Shown piece by piece: positions 1 to 7,377 of a stretch of 64,000 nt of DNA. Position 1 is the first letter of the stretch. The number at the start of each line of letters is the position of its first letter. Under the pieces are notes generated by a model that was not told the origin of the DNA, made no database searches, and saw only the letters and a list, made by a program, of their open reading frames with translations. Both the position numbers and the translations under genes were made by a program. The DNA is from CF-118 sp035934385 (GTDB lineage Bacteria > Chloroflexota > Dormibacteria > Dormibacterales > Dormibacteraceae): NCBI GenBank assembly GCA_035934385.1, contig DASYXY010000064.1, positions 1 through 64,000 of the forward strand, written 5' to 3'.

Positions 1-543
1 CTGCCCGCAGGCCTCCCAGTGCCGGAAGACGACGGGGCGGCCGACCACCTTCGCGGCATGCGCATGCCGCACGTCACGCTGCATTCGACCGGCGGCCGCG
101 ACATCGACGTGTCGAAGCTCGGCGAGCGAAGGACTGTGATCTACATCTATCCGCGCACTGGCGTGCCGGACCGTCCAGTTCCGGCCGAATGGGACGCGAT
201 CCCGGGCGCCCGCGGCTGCACACCCGAGTCCTGTGGCTTTCGCGATCATTTCGCCGAGATCTCCGCGCTGGGTGCCGGACTGTACGGCGCCAGCACGCAG
301 GACACCGACTACCAGCGCGAGGCGGCCGAGCGCCTGCACCTACCTTTCGAACTCCTCAGCGACGCCAGGTTCGAGCTGACCGACGCGCTGCGTCTGCCCA
401 CGTTCGAGTTCGAGGGCGTGCGGCTGCTCAAGCGACTCACCCTCGTCGTGCAGGCCGGGCGCGTGGAGCATGTCTTCTACCCGGTCTTCCCGCCGGACCG
501 GCACGCCGAAGAAGTGGTGGCCTGGCTGCGCGGCAGGGCGTAG
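1..543 (+). CDS. Peroxiredoxin, BCP-like (5' end probably outside window)
   Basis: Predicted cytosolic thiol peroxidase of the AhpC/TSA family that reduces peroxides through a Cys pair. The signature GCTPESCGFRDHF carries the peroxidatic Cys (residue 67 counted from the GTG at 19) and a resolving Cys five residues later, the spacing of bacterioferritin-comigratory proteins. The frame is open to base 1, and the residues before the GTG (LPAGLPVPEDDGAADHL) read as normal family sequence, so the GTG at 19 may be internal and the true start off the window. The proline-racemase-like gene begins 7 bp after the stop, so the two are probably co-transcribed. Confidence 0.85.
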   Translation: MPAGLPVPEDDGAADHLRGMRMPHVTLHSTGGRDIDVSKLGERRTVIYIYPRTGVPDRPVPAEWDAIPGARGCTPESCGFRDHFAEISALGAGLYGASTQDTDYQREAAERLHLPFELLSDARFELTDALRLPTFEFEGVRLLKRLTLVVQAGRVEHVFYPVFPPDRHAEEVVAWLRGRA

Positions 544-550
544 TCGCGCC

Positions 551-1585
551 GTGCGCACGCAGCGAGCGATAACGGTGGTCGGCTGCCATGCGGGCGGAGA
601 GATCGGCAACGTCGTAGTCGGCGGCGTGCAGCCGCCGCCAGGCGCAACGGTCTTCGAACAGATGCAGGCGATCGCCCGCGACGATTCGCTGCGCAAGCTG
701 CTGCTGCGCGAGCCCCGCGGCAGCGTCGCCGTCCACGCCAACCTCGTCGTGCCGTCACATAGGTCCGACTGCGACGCCGGCTTCATCATCATGGAACCGA
801 CCGAATACCCGCCGATGTCCGGGTCGAACACCATCTGCGTGGCGACCGTCCTCCTTGAGACCGGGATGGTGGCCATGCGGGAGCCGGAGACGACACTGCG
901 CCTCGAGGCGCCGGCGGGAGTGGTCGAGGTGCACGCGGCGTGCCGGAGCGGCCGCTGCGAAAGCGTCGAGGTCACCAACGTCCCGTGTTTCGCCGACCAG
1001 CTCGATGCACCCCTCGAAGTGGCCGGCCTCGGTTCCATCAGAGTCGATGTCGCCTTCGGGGGCATGTGGTACGCGATCGCGGACGCGATGTCCCTGGGTT
1101 TCGAGCTGGTTCCCGCCGAGGCTGCCGACCTGTCGCGTGCCGGCGAGCTGATCCGGCAGGCCGCGCGCGAGCAGCTTTCCTGTACGCATCCCCTCAACCG
1201 CGAGATCGCCGGCGTGAGCGTGGTCCAGATCGCCGAGCCGTGGCGCGGCGTGGGCGCCGTCAGCCGGAATGCGGTGATCGTCGCGCCCGGAAGGCTGGAC
1301 CGCTCGGCGACCGGCACGGGCCTGTGCGCGCGCATGGCGGTGCTGCACGCAAGGGGCCGTATGAACGTGGGCGACAGGATGACCCATGCCTCCGTTCTCG
1401 GCACCACGTTCGATGGCCGGATCGTCCAGGAGACGGAGATAGCCGGTCGCCGCGCGATCGTCCCGGCAATACGAGGCAGCGCCTGGATCACGGGCATCAC
1501 CCAGGTGTTCGTCGAGCCGACCGATCCGTTCCCGGATGGATACGTGCTGCCGGACACGTGGCCCGGCGGCCGGTGGGAGCAGTAA
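551..1585 (+). CDS. Proline racemase superfamily protein with Ser/Thr in place of both catalytic Cys
   Basis: Belongs to the proline racemase / hydroxyproline epimerase / trans-3-hydroxyproline dehydratase superfamily, 344 aa with the GTG start at 551, chosen because it follows the upstream stop by 7 bp and gives the family N-terminus (VVGCHAGGEIGN). In characterised members the two active-site positions lie in MCGH and DRSPCGTG motifs. Here the first reads PPMSGSNT (Ser90) and the second DRSATGTG (Thr254), so neither site is Cys. Cys/Thr members are dehydratases and Ser/Cys members epimerases; a Ser/Thr pair does not fit a characterised class that I know, so the substrate is open. The adjacent genes give no pathway clue. 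Confidence 0.82.
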   Translation: MRTQRAITVVGCHAGGEIGNVVVGGVQPPPGATVFEQMQAIARDDSLRKLLLREPRGSVAVHANLVVPSHRSDCDAGFIIMEPTEYPPMSGSNTICVATVLLETGMVAMREPETTLRLEAPAGVVEVHAACRSGRCESVEVTNVPCFADQLDAPLEVAGLGSIRVDVAFGGMWYAIADAMSLGFELVPAEAADLSRAGELIRQAAREQLSCTHPLNREIAGVSVVQIAEPWRGVGAVSRNAVIVAPGRLDRSATGTGLCARMAVLHARGRMNVGDRMTHASVLGTTFDGRIVQETEIAGRRAIVPAIRGSAWITGITQVFVEPTDPFPDGYVLPDTWPGGRWEQ

Positions 1586-1591
1586 GCCGAC

Positions 1592-2227
1592 ATGGCGAAG
1601 ACGATTCCGCCCGGCATCACCGTCGGCCCGGACGGCGTCGCGCGATGCTGGTGGGGCGATTCAGACGACCTTTACCGGCCCTACCACGACACGGAGTGGG
1701 GACGGCCGGTCGCGGACGACCGCCGGCTGTTCGAGAAGCTCTCGCTCGAAGGCTTCATGTCCGGTTTGAGCTGGCTCACGATCCTGCGCAAACGGGAGAA
1801 CTTTCGCGCGGCGTTCCACGGCTTCGACCCTTCCGCAGTCGCGCGCTTCACGACCCGCGACGTCGCGCGCCTGATGGGCGATCAGGGCATCGTCCGCAAC
1901 CGCGCCAAGATCGAGGCGACGATCAACAACGCGAGGCGTCTCGGCGACCTGGTCGCGGAGTTCGGCAGCTTCGCGGCCTACACGTGGAGGTTCGAGCCCA
2001 AGCCCCGCCGCCGGCTGCTCGAGCGTGACGAGCTGATGGCGCTCACCACCTCGCCCGAGGCCGTCGCCATGAGCAAGGACCTTCGCAAGCGCGGTTGGGG
2101 TTTTGTGGGCCCCACGACGGTCTACTCGTTCATCCAGGCGATGGGGCTCGTCAACGACCACCTGCGCGGCTGCGCCGCCGGTGTCGAGGTGGAACGCCTG
2201 CGCCGGTCTTTCGCTCGCCCGGCGTAG
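1592..2227 (+). CDS. tag: DNA-3-methyladenine glycosylase I
   Basis: Base-excision repair enzyme that removes 3-methyladenine from alkylated DNA. At 211 aa it is slightly longer than E. coli Tag and keeps the landmarks: RCWW, YHDTEWG, SLEGFMSGLSW with the catalytic Glu, and RGWGFVGPTTVYSFIQA. The zinc-snap residues appear to be Cys19, His32, His190 and Cys194 (last two in NDHLRGC). It starts 6 bp after the proline-racemase-like gene, so it may be read from the same transcript. A shorter paralogue lies 65 bp downstream. Confidence 0.93.
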   Translation: MAKTIPPGITVGPDGVARCWWGDSDDLYRPYHDTEWGRPVADDRRLFEKLSLEGFMSGLSWLTILRKRENFRAAFHGFDPSAVARFTTRDVARLMGDQGIVRNRAKIEATINNARRLGDLVAEFGSFAAYTWRFEPKPRRRLLERDELMALTTSPEAVAMSKDLRKRGWGFVGPTTVYSFIQAMGLVNDHLRGCAAGVEVERLRRSFARPA

Positions 2228-2277
2228 GCGCGAAATACCGAGCCGAACGGCTAGCTGCAGATTCGGGGGACCGTGCC

Positions 2278-2292
2278 TAAGATCACCTCGCC
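2278..2292 (+). promoter_or_regulatory. Short-leader -10 box for the second Tag-like gene
   Basis: TAAGAT at 2278-2283 is followed by only 9 nt before the ATG at 2293, the spacing repeated at many starts in this window. No convincing -35 is visible. Confidence 0.4.
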
Positions 2293-2724
2293 ATGCAGGA
2301 GCACAAACAGCCACGTCCGCCCAAGCAGCTGTCGGGATACCTGGATGCCATGGCGCGCGTCATGTTCCAGACGGGAATCAGCTGGCGCGTGGTCGAAGCC
2401 AAATGGCCCGGCATCAGGGAGGCGTTTCATGACTTCGACCCGGAGCGCGTCGCCAGGCTGAAGGCCAAGGACATCGACCGCCTCATGGGCGACACGCGCG
2501 TCATCCGCAACCGCAAGAAGCTCGAGGCCATCTCGTCGAACGCCGGTCACATGATCGAGCTCGACACCAGGCACAAGGGATTCGCCAAGTACCTTGACTC
2601 GCTCGGCGATTTTGACGCCACCAAGAAGGCGCTCCACAAGGAGTTCGCCTACATGGGCGACGCGGGCACGTGGTTCTTCCTGTGGTCGGTCGGTCGCAAG
2701 GTGCCGGAACACGAGCACATGTGA
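2293..2724 (+). CDS. Tag-like HhH-superfamily protein, truncated and probably non-catalytic
   Basis: This 143-aa protein aligns with the central part of the Tag glycosylase next door (TGISW against SGLSW, FHDFDPERVARL against FHGFDPSAVARF, RLMGDTRVIRNRKKLEAI against RLMGDQGIVRNRAKIEAT). It lacks the N-terminal Cys/Tyr/His segment, and the ICLEG-type catalytic Glu is replaced (RVMFQTG). The C-terminal NDHxxxC zinc half-site is also missing; the tail instead reads WFFLWSVGRKVPEHEH. It probably arose by duplication and may bind DNA without excising 3-methyladenine, or act on another lesion. It has its own probable short-leader promoter. Confidence 0.75.
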   Translation: MQEHKQPRPPKQLSGYLDAMARVMFQTGISWRVVEAKWPGIREAFHDFDPERVARLKAKDIDRLMGDTRVIRNRKKLEAISSNAGHMIELDTRHKGFAKYLDSLGDFDATKKALHKEFAYMGDAGTWFFLWSVGRKVPEHEHM

Positions 2725-2732
2725 TGCAGCGT

Positions 2733-3602
2733 TCAGCTGACGATTCGGTTGCGGAGCACTCCGATGCGTTCGACCTCTGACTCCATCACGTCGCCGGGAC
2801 GCAGGAACTCGGGCGGGTTGCGTGCGAACCCCACTCCGTCTGGAGTCCCCGTCGTGATGATGCTCCCGGGCAGAAGAGTCATGCCCTTCGAAACCCAGTC
2901 GATGATCGCGTCGACGGGCTAGATCATCTCCCGGGTGTTGCTGTCCTGCTTCACGACGCCGTTGACCTTCAGCCGCAGGTCAAGCGTCTGCGGATCGTCG
3001 ATCTCGTCCGCGGTCACGATCCACGGGCCGCTAGGGCTGGAGCGGTCGAGGCTCTTGCCCTTGAAGTACTGGCCTCCCCAGCCGGCCTGGATGTCGCGTG
3101 CGGTGACGTCGTTGAGAACCATGTAGCCGAAAACGTGCCGGTGCGCATCTTCGCGCCGTATGTCCGCGCCGCCGCGTCCGATCACCACCGCCAGCTCGAC
3201 CTCCCAGTCGATCCTGTCGCTGATCTCGGGCCGGACCGCGATGTCGGCATTCGGCTCGGTGAGCGAGGTGATCGCCTTCGTGAAGACCGTCGGCGGGCTG
3301 GGCTGGCTGCCCTCGGCGGCGGTTTCCTTCGCGTGCGCCTCGTAGTTGCGTCCGATCGCGATGACATTCCCTGGCGGCTGCGCGATCGGCGCCAGCAGCT
3401 GGATATCGGACAGCCGGTGCGACGTCACCCTGCTCCTGCCAATGGCCGACCGCACGTTCGCGAGGCCCTGCTCTCCCGCGCCGAGCAGGCCGAGCATGTT
3501 CGAGAAGTCGTCGAGCTCGATCACCTCGTCCGGGTCGTCGGGGCGCAGCACGCCAAGCCTCTCGCCACCACCACCCCTCGTGCGAAAAGAAAGCAGCTTC
3601 AC
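2733..3602 (-). pseudogene. Fumarylacetoacetate hydrolase family gene interrupted by an in-frame TAG
   Basis: An FAH-family hydrolase or isomerase acting on 2-keto acid / acylpyruvate-type substrates. From the GTG at 3602 the frame gives 227 typical residues (DWEVELAVVIGRGG, FGYMVLNDVTARDIQ, QYFKGKSLDRSSPSGPWIV) ending NTREMI, then meets TAG at 2919-2921. Beyond the stop, in the same frame, the family C-terminus continues for 61 codons (DWVSKGMTLLPGSIITTGTP, DGVGFARNPPEFL) to a TGA at 2733-2735, 8 bp from the end of the convergent Tag-like gene. Full length would be about 289 codons, normal for the family. One base change from TAC or CAG would create the stop. It is a recent nonsense mutation, a sequencing error or a readthrough site. 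Confidence 0.88.
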
Positions 3603-3640
3603 GTCCTCAAGATTGTGACGGTAAGCTGGCTCTTCTTCCC

Positions 3641-4552
3641 ATGAGCTCCCGGCGCTATCTCCACCTGGACGTCTTCACAGAGCACCCGCTCGAAGGCAAC
3701 CCGCTGGCGGTGTTCACCGACGGCGCCGGTCTCGACGCCGGCGTCATGCAGCGGATTGCGCGCGAGATGGCGTTTCCAGAGTCCACGTTCCTTCTGCCGA
3801 GACACGACCCCTCGACTGATGTCCGCATGCGCATCTTCACGCCGGCGCGTGAGCTCCCGATGGCAGGTCACCCCACCGTCGGCTCGACGTTTGCGCTGGC
3901 GCACCTGGGTGTGATCAAGCCGGGGCGCGATCGATTCGTTTTCGGGCTCGGCGTCGGCCCGACACGTGTGGACCTGGCCTGGACCGGCGACCGGCTGGCC
4001 TTGGCCACGATGTATCAGCAGCGGCCGACGTTTGGCGATCCGATCGGCAAGGTCGATGGCCTCGCCGCGGCGCTCGGCCTGGATGCGGGCTCGCTGCTTC
4101 CGGGCTTGCCGGTGCAGGTGGTTTCCTGTGGGCTGCCGTTCCTGATGGTGCCGATCAACACCGCGACCGCGGTGGACTCCGCGGAGATTGATGCAGCGAA
4201 GCTGGAGGCCGTGGGGCACGAGCTGGGCCTCGAGGGCGTTGGGTTCTTCGTTTTCTCGCCGTCAGTCGCGGACGGGCGAGCGACCGCGCACAGCCGCATG
4301 TTTGCCCCGGAGTTCGGTGTGGTCGAAGACGCCGCCACCGGCGCCGCCAGCGGTCCGCTCGGCTGCTACCTGGTTCACCACGGCGTCGTGCCGGCCGCGC
4401 TCGCGGGGAAGATCGTCAGCAACCAGGGCGTGCGCATGGGGCGACCGAGCCAGATCCACATCGCGATCGGCCTGGAGGGCGAGGACATAGTCGAGGTCAA
4501 GGTCGGCGGCACGGCGGTCGTGGTCGGGGAGGGTACGCTCGACGTCGATTGA
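3641..4552 (+). CDS. PhzF family isomerase
   Basis: Member of the PhzF (phenazine biosynthesis-like) family of diaminopimelate-epimerase-fold isomerases, 303 aa. Hallmarks are the N-terminal LDVFTEHPLEGNPLAVF, the PESTF segment with the proton-shuttling Glu, FTPARELPMAGHPTVGS, and the C-terminal EDAATGAASGPLGCYL. The start is 38 bp from the divergent FAH gene. No phenazine genes are nearby, so the family name should not be taken as function; most such homologues have unknown substrates. Confidence 0.9.
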   Translation: MSSRRYLHLDVFTEHPLEGNPLAVFTDGAGLDAGVMQRIAREMAFPESTFLLPRHDPSTDVRMRIFTPARELPMAGHPTVGSTFALAHLGVIKPGRDRFVFGLGVGPTRVDLAWTGDRLALATMYQQRPTFGDPIGKVDGLAAALGLDAGSLLPGLPVQVVSCGLPFLMVPINTATAVDSAEIDAAKLEAVGHELGLEGVGFFVFSPSVADGRATAHSRMFAPEFGVVEDAATGAASGPLGCYLVHHGVVPAALAGKIVSNQGVRMGRPSQIHIAIGLEGEDIVEVKVGGTAVVVGEGTLDVD

Positions 4553-4558
4553 GCTCGA

Positions 4559-4855
4559 CTACGGATGCGACGGGTTGGGCGGCGCGTCCTGGAGCACGAA
4601 CATGAGGTCGTCGGGGTAGCAGTAGTACCACTCCTCGTCCGGCTCGTAGGAGCGGATGAGAGGGTGGTCGGTGGTCCGGTTGTGGGCGGTGGCGTGTCTG
4701 CCGGGGGAGTTGTCGCAGCAGCCGACGTGGCCGCACTCCTGGCACCAGCGGAGGTGCACCCAGTTGTGCTTGCCGGCGGCGAGGCACTCGACGCAACCGG
4801 GACCCGAGGGGGTCACGTCCATGATCTGGTCGAGATGCCGGCATGACCTGCTCAT
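4559..4855 (-). CDS. UBP-type zinc finger domain protein
   Basis: A 98-aa protein made almost wholly of a ZnF-UBP domain. The Cys/His ligands are visible as CRHLDQI, GCVECLAAGKHNWVHLRWCQECGHVGCCDNS, and HATAHNRTTDHPLIRS, ending with the aromatic EEWYYCYPDD stretch. In eukaryotes this fold recognises the C-terminal Gly-Gly of ubiquitin; stand-alone bacterial copies are common in actinobacteria-like genomes but their ligand is unknown. It lies 48 bp downstream of the GNAT gene and has its own probable short-leader promoter. Confidence 0.88.
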   Translation of the reverse strand: MSRSCRHLDQIMDVTPSGPGCVECLAAGKHNWVHLRWCQECGHVGCCDNSPGRHATAHNRTTDHPLIRSYEPDEEWYYCYPDDLMFVLQDAPPNPSHP

Positions 4856-4868
4856 GCAGACGAGATTA
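4856..4868 (-). promoter_or_regulatory. Short-leader -10 box for the UBP zinc-finger gene
   Basis: On the minus strand TAATCT (4868-4863) is followed by 7 nt and the ATG at 4855. No -35 was recognised. Confidence 0.4.
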
Positions 4869-4903
4869 CGGAAGCCGGGCGCCCTCGCGCGCGCGTCTCC
4901 TTC

Positions 4904-5398
4904 CTATGCCCCGCGGACACCGATAGGCACCTCGGCCTCGATCACGCCGTCCACGAACCGAAACGACGATGCCGGCGAGAGTCGCTGCAGGAACCTGAGC
5001 GCTCGCCGGTTCTCGGCCTGGATGGTCGCGTGGAAGCTGGTGATGCCGCGAGCCCGGGCGATGTGGCCGAGGCGGCGCATGAGAATCGTGCCGGGCCCCT
5101 GGCCCTGCCTGTCGTCGGCCACCACGATCGCGACCTCGTAGCCGTCCTTGCCGAAGGGCGCGTAGCGAGCCACGCCCGCGATTCCGCGCTGGTCGAGGGC
5201 GACGAGGGCCTCGCGGCGGCAATGGTCGACGTTCATGAGCCGGCGCACCAGGCTGTCGGCGGGCGGGACCACCGGCGACAGGAACCGGCGGTAGATCGTG
5301 TCCAGCGAGAGCCGGTAGAAGAAGCAGCGGATCAGGCGCTCGTCCGACGGCTCGAGGAGCCTGAACACGATGCGCTCGCGAACCGCGCCGGTGCTCAC
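4904..5398 (-). CDS. GNAT family N-acetyltransferase
   Basis: A 164-aa single-domain acetyl-CoA-dependent N-acyltransferase. The acetyl-CoA binding loop is VADDRQGQGPGTILMRRL (the usual Q/RxxGxG/A), followed by ITSFHATIQAENRRALRFLQRL. The N-terminal SDERLIRCFFYRLSLDTIYRRF resembles the GNAT domains associated with acyl-CoA synthetase or lysine-acetylating PatZ-like proteins, but no partner domain is present. Its GTG start overlaps the end of the upstream thioesterase gene by 4 bp, implying translational coupling. The substrate cannot be predicted. Confidence 0.85.
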   Translation of the reverse strand: MSTGAVRERIVFRLLEPSDERLIRCFFYRLSLDTIYRRFLSPVVPPADSLVRRLMNVDHCRREALVALDQRGIAGVARYAPFGKDGYEVAIVVADDRQGQGPGTILMRRLGHIARARGITSFHATIQAENRRALRFLQRLSPASSFRFVDGVIEAEVPIGVRGA

Positions 5399-5898
5399 GC
5401 TCTCATCACCAGGCAGGTCGTCGACCCGTGCGCCAGCAGCTTGCCTGTGCGCTCCGCGAACAGCTTGCCCTCGGAGGTCGCGATGCGGTCGCCACGATGG
5501 AGCAGCGTGCCCTCGCAGCGGACCGGGCCTGTGTCAGTCAGCATCGGCCGGATGAAGTTGACATTCACCTCGAGCGTCGTGTAGGTCTCGCCGGCGCCGA
5601 GCGTCGTATGGATCGCGCAGCCCATCGCCGAATCGAGAAGCGTCATCGCGTACCCGCCGTGCACCGAGCCGATGGGGTTGTACATGTACTCGCCCGGCAC
5701 GCCCCGGAAGACGGCGCGGCCTTCAGACACCTCGACGATGGTGAAGTCGAGTGTCACCGCGATCGGAGGAGGAGGCAGGCGCTTGTCAATCATTTCCTGC
5801 AGCAGCTCGAGACCGGTGCGGCCGGGTGCGGCCCGCATCGCCGTGAAGGGGTCGTCCCAGGTCACGGTCCGGGTCCGGGTCTCGGTTTTGTTGCCCAC
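5395..5898 (-). CDS. PaaI/hotdog-fold thioesterase
   Basis: A 167-aa hotdog thioesterase of the PaaI type, expected to hydrolyse acyl-CoA. The family centre GEYMYNPIGSVHGGYAMTLLDSAMGCAIHTTL is split here into NPIGSVHGGYAMTLLDSA and the following helix, and TTLEVNVNFIRPM is the usual substrate strand. The frame is open 90 bp further upstream across the divergent regulator start, but the GTG at 5898 is preferred because TTGCAC-N17-TAGATT lies directly upstream. It is the first gene of a pair with the GNAT gene and is probably controlled by the divergent HxlR protein. Confidence 0.85.
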   Translation of the reverse strand: MGNKTETRTRTVTWDDPFTAMRAAPGRTGLELLQEMIDKRLPPPPIAVTLDFTIVEVSEGRAVFRGVPGEYMYNPIGSVHGGYAMTLLDSAMGCAIHTTLGAGETYTTLEVNVNFIRPMLTDTGPVRCEGTLLHRGDRIATSEGKLFAERTGKLLAHGSTTCLVMRA

Positions 5899-5909
5899 TC
5901 CGAGCCACC

Positions 5910-5938
5910 AATCTAGCAGGGTGCGTTCAGTAGTGCAA
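5910..5938 (-). promoter_or_regulatory. Promoter TTGCAC-N17-TAGATT for the thioesterase-GNAT pair
   Basis: On the minus strand the -35 TTGCAC (5938-5933) and -10 TAGATT (5915-5910) are separated by exactly 17 bp; the -10 lies 11 nt from the GTG at 5898. The -35 lies inside the inverted repeat shared with the hxlR promoter. Confidence 0.6.
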
Positions 5939-5957
5939 CTGACTACAATGCGATCTG
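5931..5957 (+). promoter_or_regulatory. Candidate HxlR operator and hxlR -10 box
   Basis: TAGT-N7-ACTA (5931-5945) is an inverted repeat between the divergent starts. It overlaps both the thioesterase -35 and the -10 TACAAT (5944-5949) that sits 8 nt before the HxlR ATG at 5958, a position suited to autorepression and repression of the neighbour. Confidence 0.45.
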
Positions 5958-6509
5958 ATGAAACGCACGTCGTTCGCTCGCTGGCCATGCTCGATCGCCC
6001 GCACGGTTGACCTGATCGGCGACTGGTGGACGCCGCTCGTCCTGCGTGAGGCGTACTACGGCGTGAGGCGCTTCGACGATTTCGAGGCGGGTCTTGGCAT
6101 CGGGCGCAACATCCTCACCGAGCGGCTTCGCCGCCTGGTCGGCGAGGGACTGATGGAACGCCGCAAATACCAGGACCGGCCCGCGCGCTACGAGTACCGC
6201 CTCACCGACAAGGGCAAGGATTTCTTCCCGGTCCTGGCGGCGATGCTCGCCTGGGGCGATCGCTGGCTCGAAACAAAAGGCGTACCGGTGCTGCTGCGCC
6301 ACAAGACGTGCGGCCACGTTGCACACGCCGAGGTCGTCTGCTCGGAATGCGGCCAGCCGATGCATGTGCGGGACGTCCGGCCAGAGATAGGACCGGGCTT
6401 TCCTCTTCGGTTGCTCAAGGATCCTGTGACTCGCTCGCGCTACGTCATGAACGAACAGCCGGCATCTCTCCCTTCCACGGGGGGTCGGCGCCAGGTCGCG
6501 AGCAGGTGA
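5958..6509 (+). CDS. HxlR family winged-helix regulator
   Basis: A 183-aa HxlR/MarR-like transcription factor. The wHTH runs from CSIARTVDLIGDWWTPLVL through FDDFEAGLGIGRNILTERLR to YEYRLTDKGKDFFPVL, the diagnostic HxlR order, and includes the N-terminal Cys often used for redox or electrophile sensing. After the DNA-binding domain comes a CGH...CSECGQPM segment that could bind zinc. It is divergent from the thioesterase gene, its likely target. Its last 65 bp overlap the convergent sugar-kinase gene, an unusually long coding overlap. Confidence 0.9.
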   Translation: MKRTSFARWPCSIARTVDLIGDWWTPLVLREAYYGVRRFDDFEAGLGIGRNILTERLRRLVGEGLMERRKYQDRPARYEYRLTDKGKDFFPVLAAMLAWGDRWLETKGVPVLLRHKTCGHVAHAEVVCSECGQPMHVRDVRPEIGPGFPLRLLKDPVTRSRYVMNEQPASLPSTGGRRQVASR

Positions 6510-7365
6510 TCGCGGCGGCGACGCAGGCGTAGTCGAGCGCCCGCTCGAGCGCGGCCGGTTCGAGGCGGAGGTCGGTGTCGAGGGCGTCATCGTCGTGCAG
6601 CCAGGCGAGCAGCGCGGCGCCGAATGCGTCTCCAGCTCCGATGGTGTCGACCACCTCGACCGGCGCTGAGTCGACGGTGACGTGAAACTCGCGTTGCGCG
6701 CCGAACGCGCCGCGCGGCCCGAGGGTCACCACGACCAGGCGGACTCCGGAGTCGAGCAGCTGCCTCGCCGCTGTTTGCAGGCTCGCGCCGGGATAAAGCC
6801 AGGAAAGGTCCTCCTCGCTGGCTTTGACGATGGTGCTGAGCCCGACCACCTCGAGCAGGCGGGCTCGATATTCGTCATCAGGGATCATCCCGAGTCGGAC
6901 GTTCGGGTCGAGCATCACGACACGTCTTTCGTGCTCGCGGCGCACGAGGTCGGTTAGGGTCGACGCGATCGGCTCGAGCACCATGCCGAGCGTGCCGATG
7001 TGAAGGGCGGCGACGTCGGAGGCGAGCTGCGCCGGAACCATGTCCGGGGTGAGGTTCGGCGCCGAGGTGCCCTCGACCAGGAACTGGTACTCCGCCACGC
7101 CGTCGGGGTCCAGGTCGGCGACGGCGATGGTCGTCTTCTCGCTGCCGATGGTTGCCAGCTCGAGGCTCGCGCCGTCAGCGACCAGGAGCCCGGCCAGCGC
7201 GCGGCCGAAGGTGTCGTCGGACAGGTGGCCCAGGAAAGCGGTCGGCACCCCGAGCCGCGCGAGAGCGCGCGCCGTGTTGAAAGGCCCGCCTCCGGGAGTG
7301 GCTAGCTGCGTGCCGTCCGGGTTGCGGACGACATCGATCAGCGCCTCACCGCAGACGACGATCAC
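6445..7365 (-). CDS. PfkB family carbohydrate kinase
   Basis: Ribokinase/fructokinase-type sugar kinase of 306 aa. The N-terminal GEALIDVV and GGGPFNTARALARLG motif and the C-terminal catalytic VVDTIGAGDAFGAALLAW (anion hole plus Asp) are intact; KASEEDLSWLYPG is the usual strand before the ATP site. Fructokinase is the nearest guess because of GEALIDV and GGGPFNTA, but specificity is not proven. It follows the MFS transporter gene by 12 bp in an ECH-MFS-kinase operon, so import and phosphorylation of a sugar-like compound is plausible. Confidence 0.88.
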   Translation of the reverse strand: MIVVCGEALIDVVRNPDGTQLATPGGGPFNTARALARLGVPTAFLGHLSDDTFGRALAGLLVADGASLELATIGSEKTTIAVADLDPDGVAEYQFLVEGTSAPNLTPDMVPAQLASDVAALHIGTLGMVLEPIASTLTDLVRREHERRVVMLDPNVRLGMIPDDEYRARLLEVVGLSTIVKASEEDLSWLYPGASLQTAARQLLDSGVRLVVVTLGPRGAFGAQREFHVTVDSAPVEVVDTIGAGDAFGAALLAWLHDDDALDTDLRLEPAALERALDYACVAAAITCSRPGADPPWKGEMPAVRS

Positions 7366-7377
7366 AGCCGGTCGTGC

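Noticed and set aside
340..1620. Long open frame on the minus strand across the proline-racemase and peroxiredoxin genes
   Set aside because: GC-rich shadow; its translation has no family resemblance while the plus-strand frames are clear matches.
5395..5988. Longer thioesterase start inside the HxlR gene
   Set aside because: It would overlap the divergent regulator's coding start; the promoter TTGCAC-N17-TAGATT fits the GTG at 5898.
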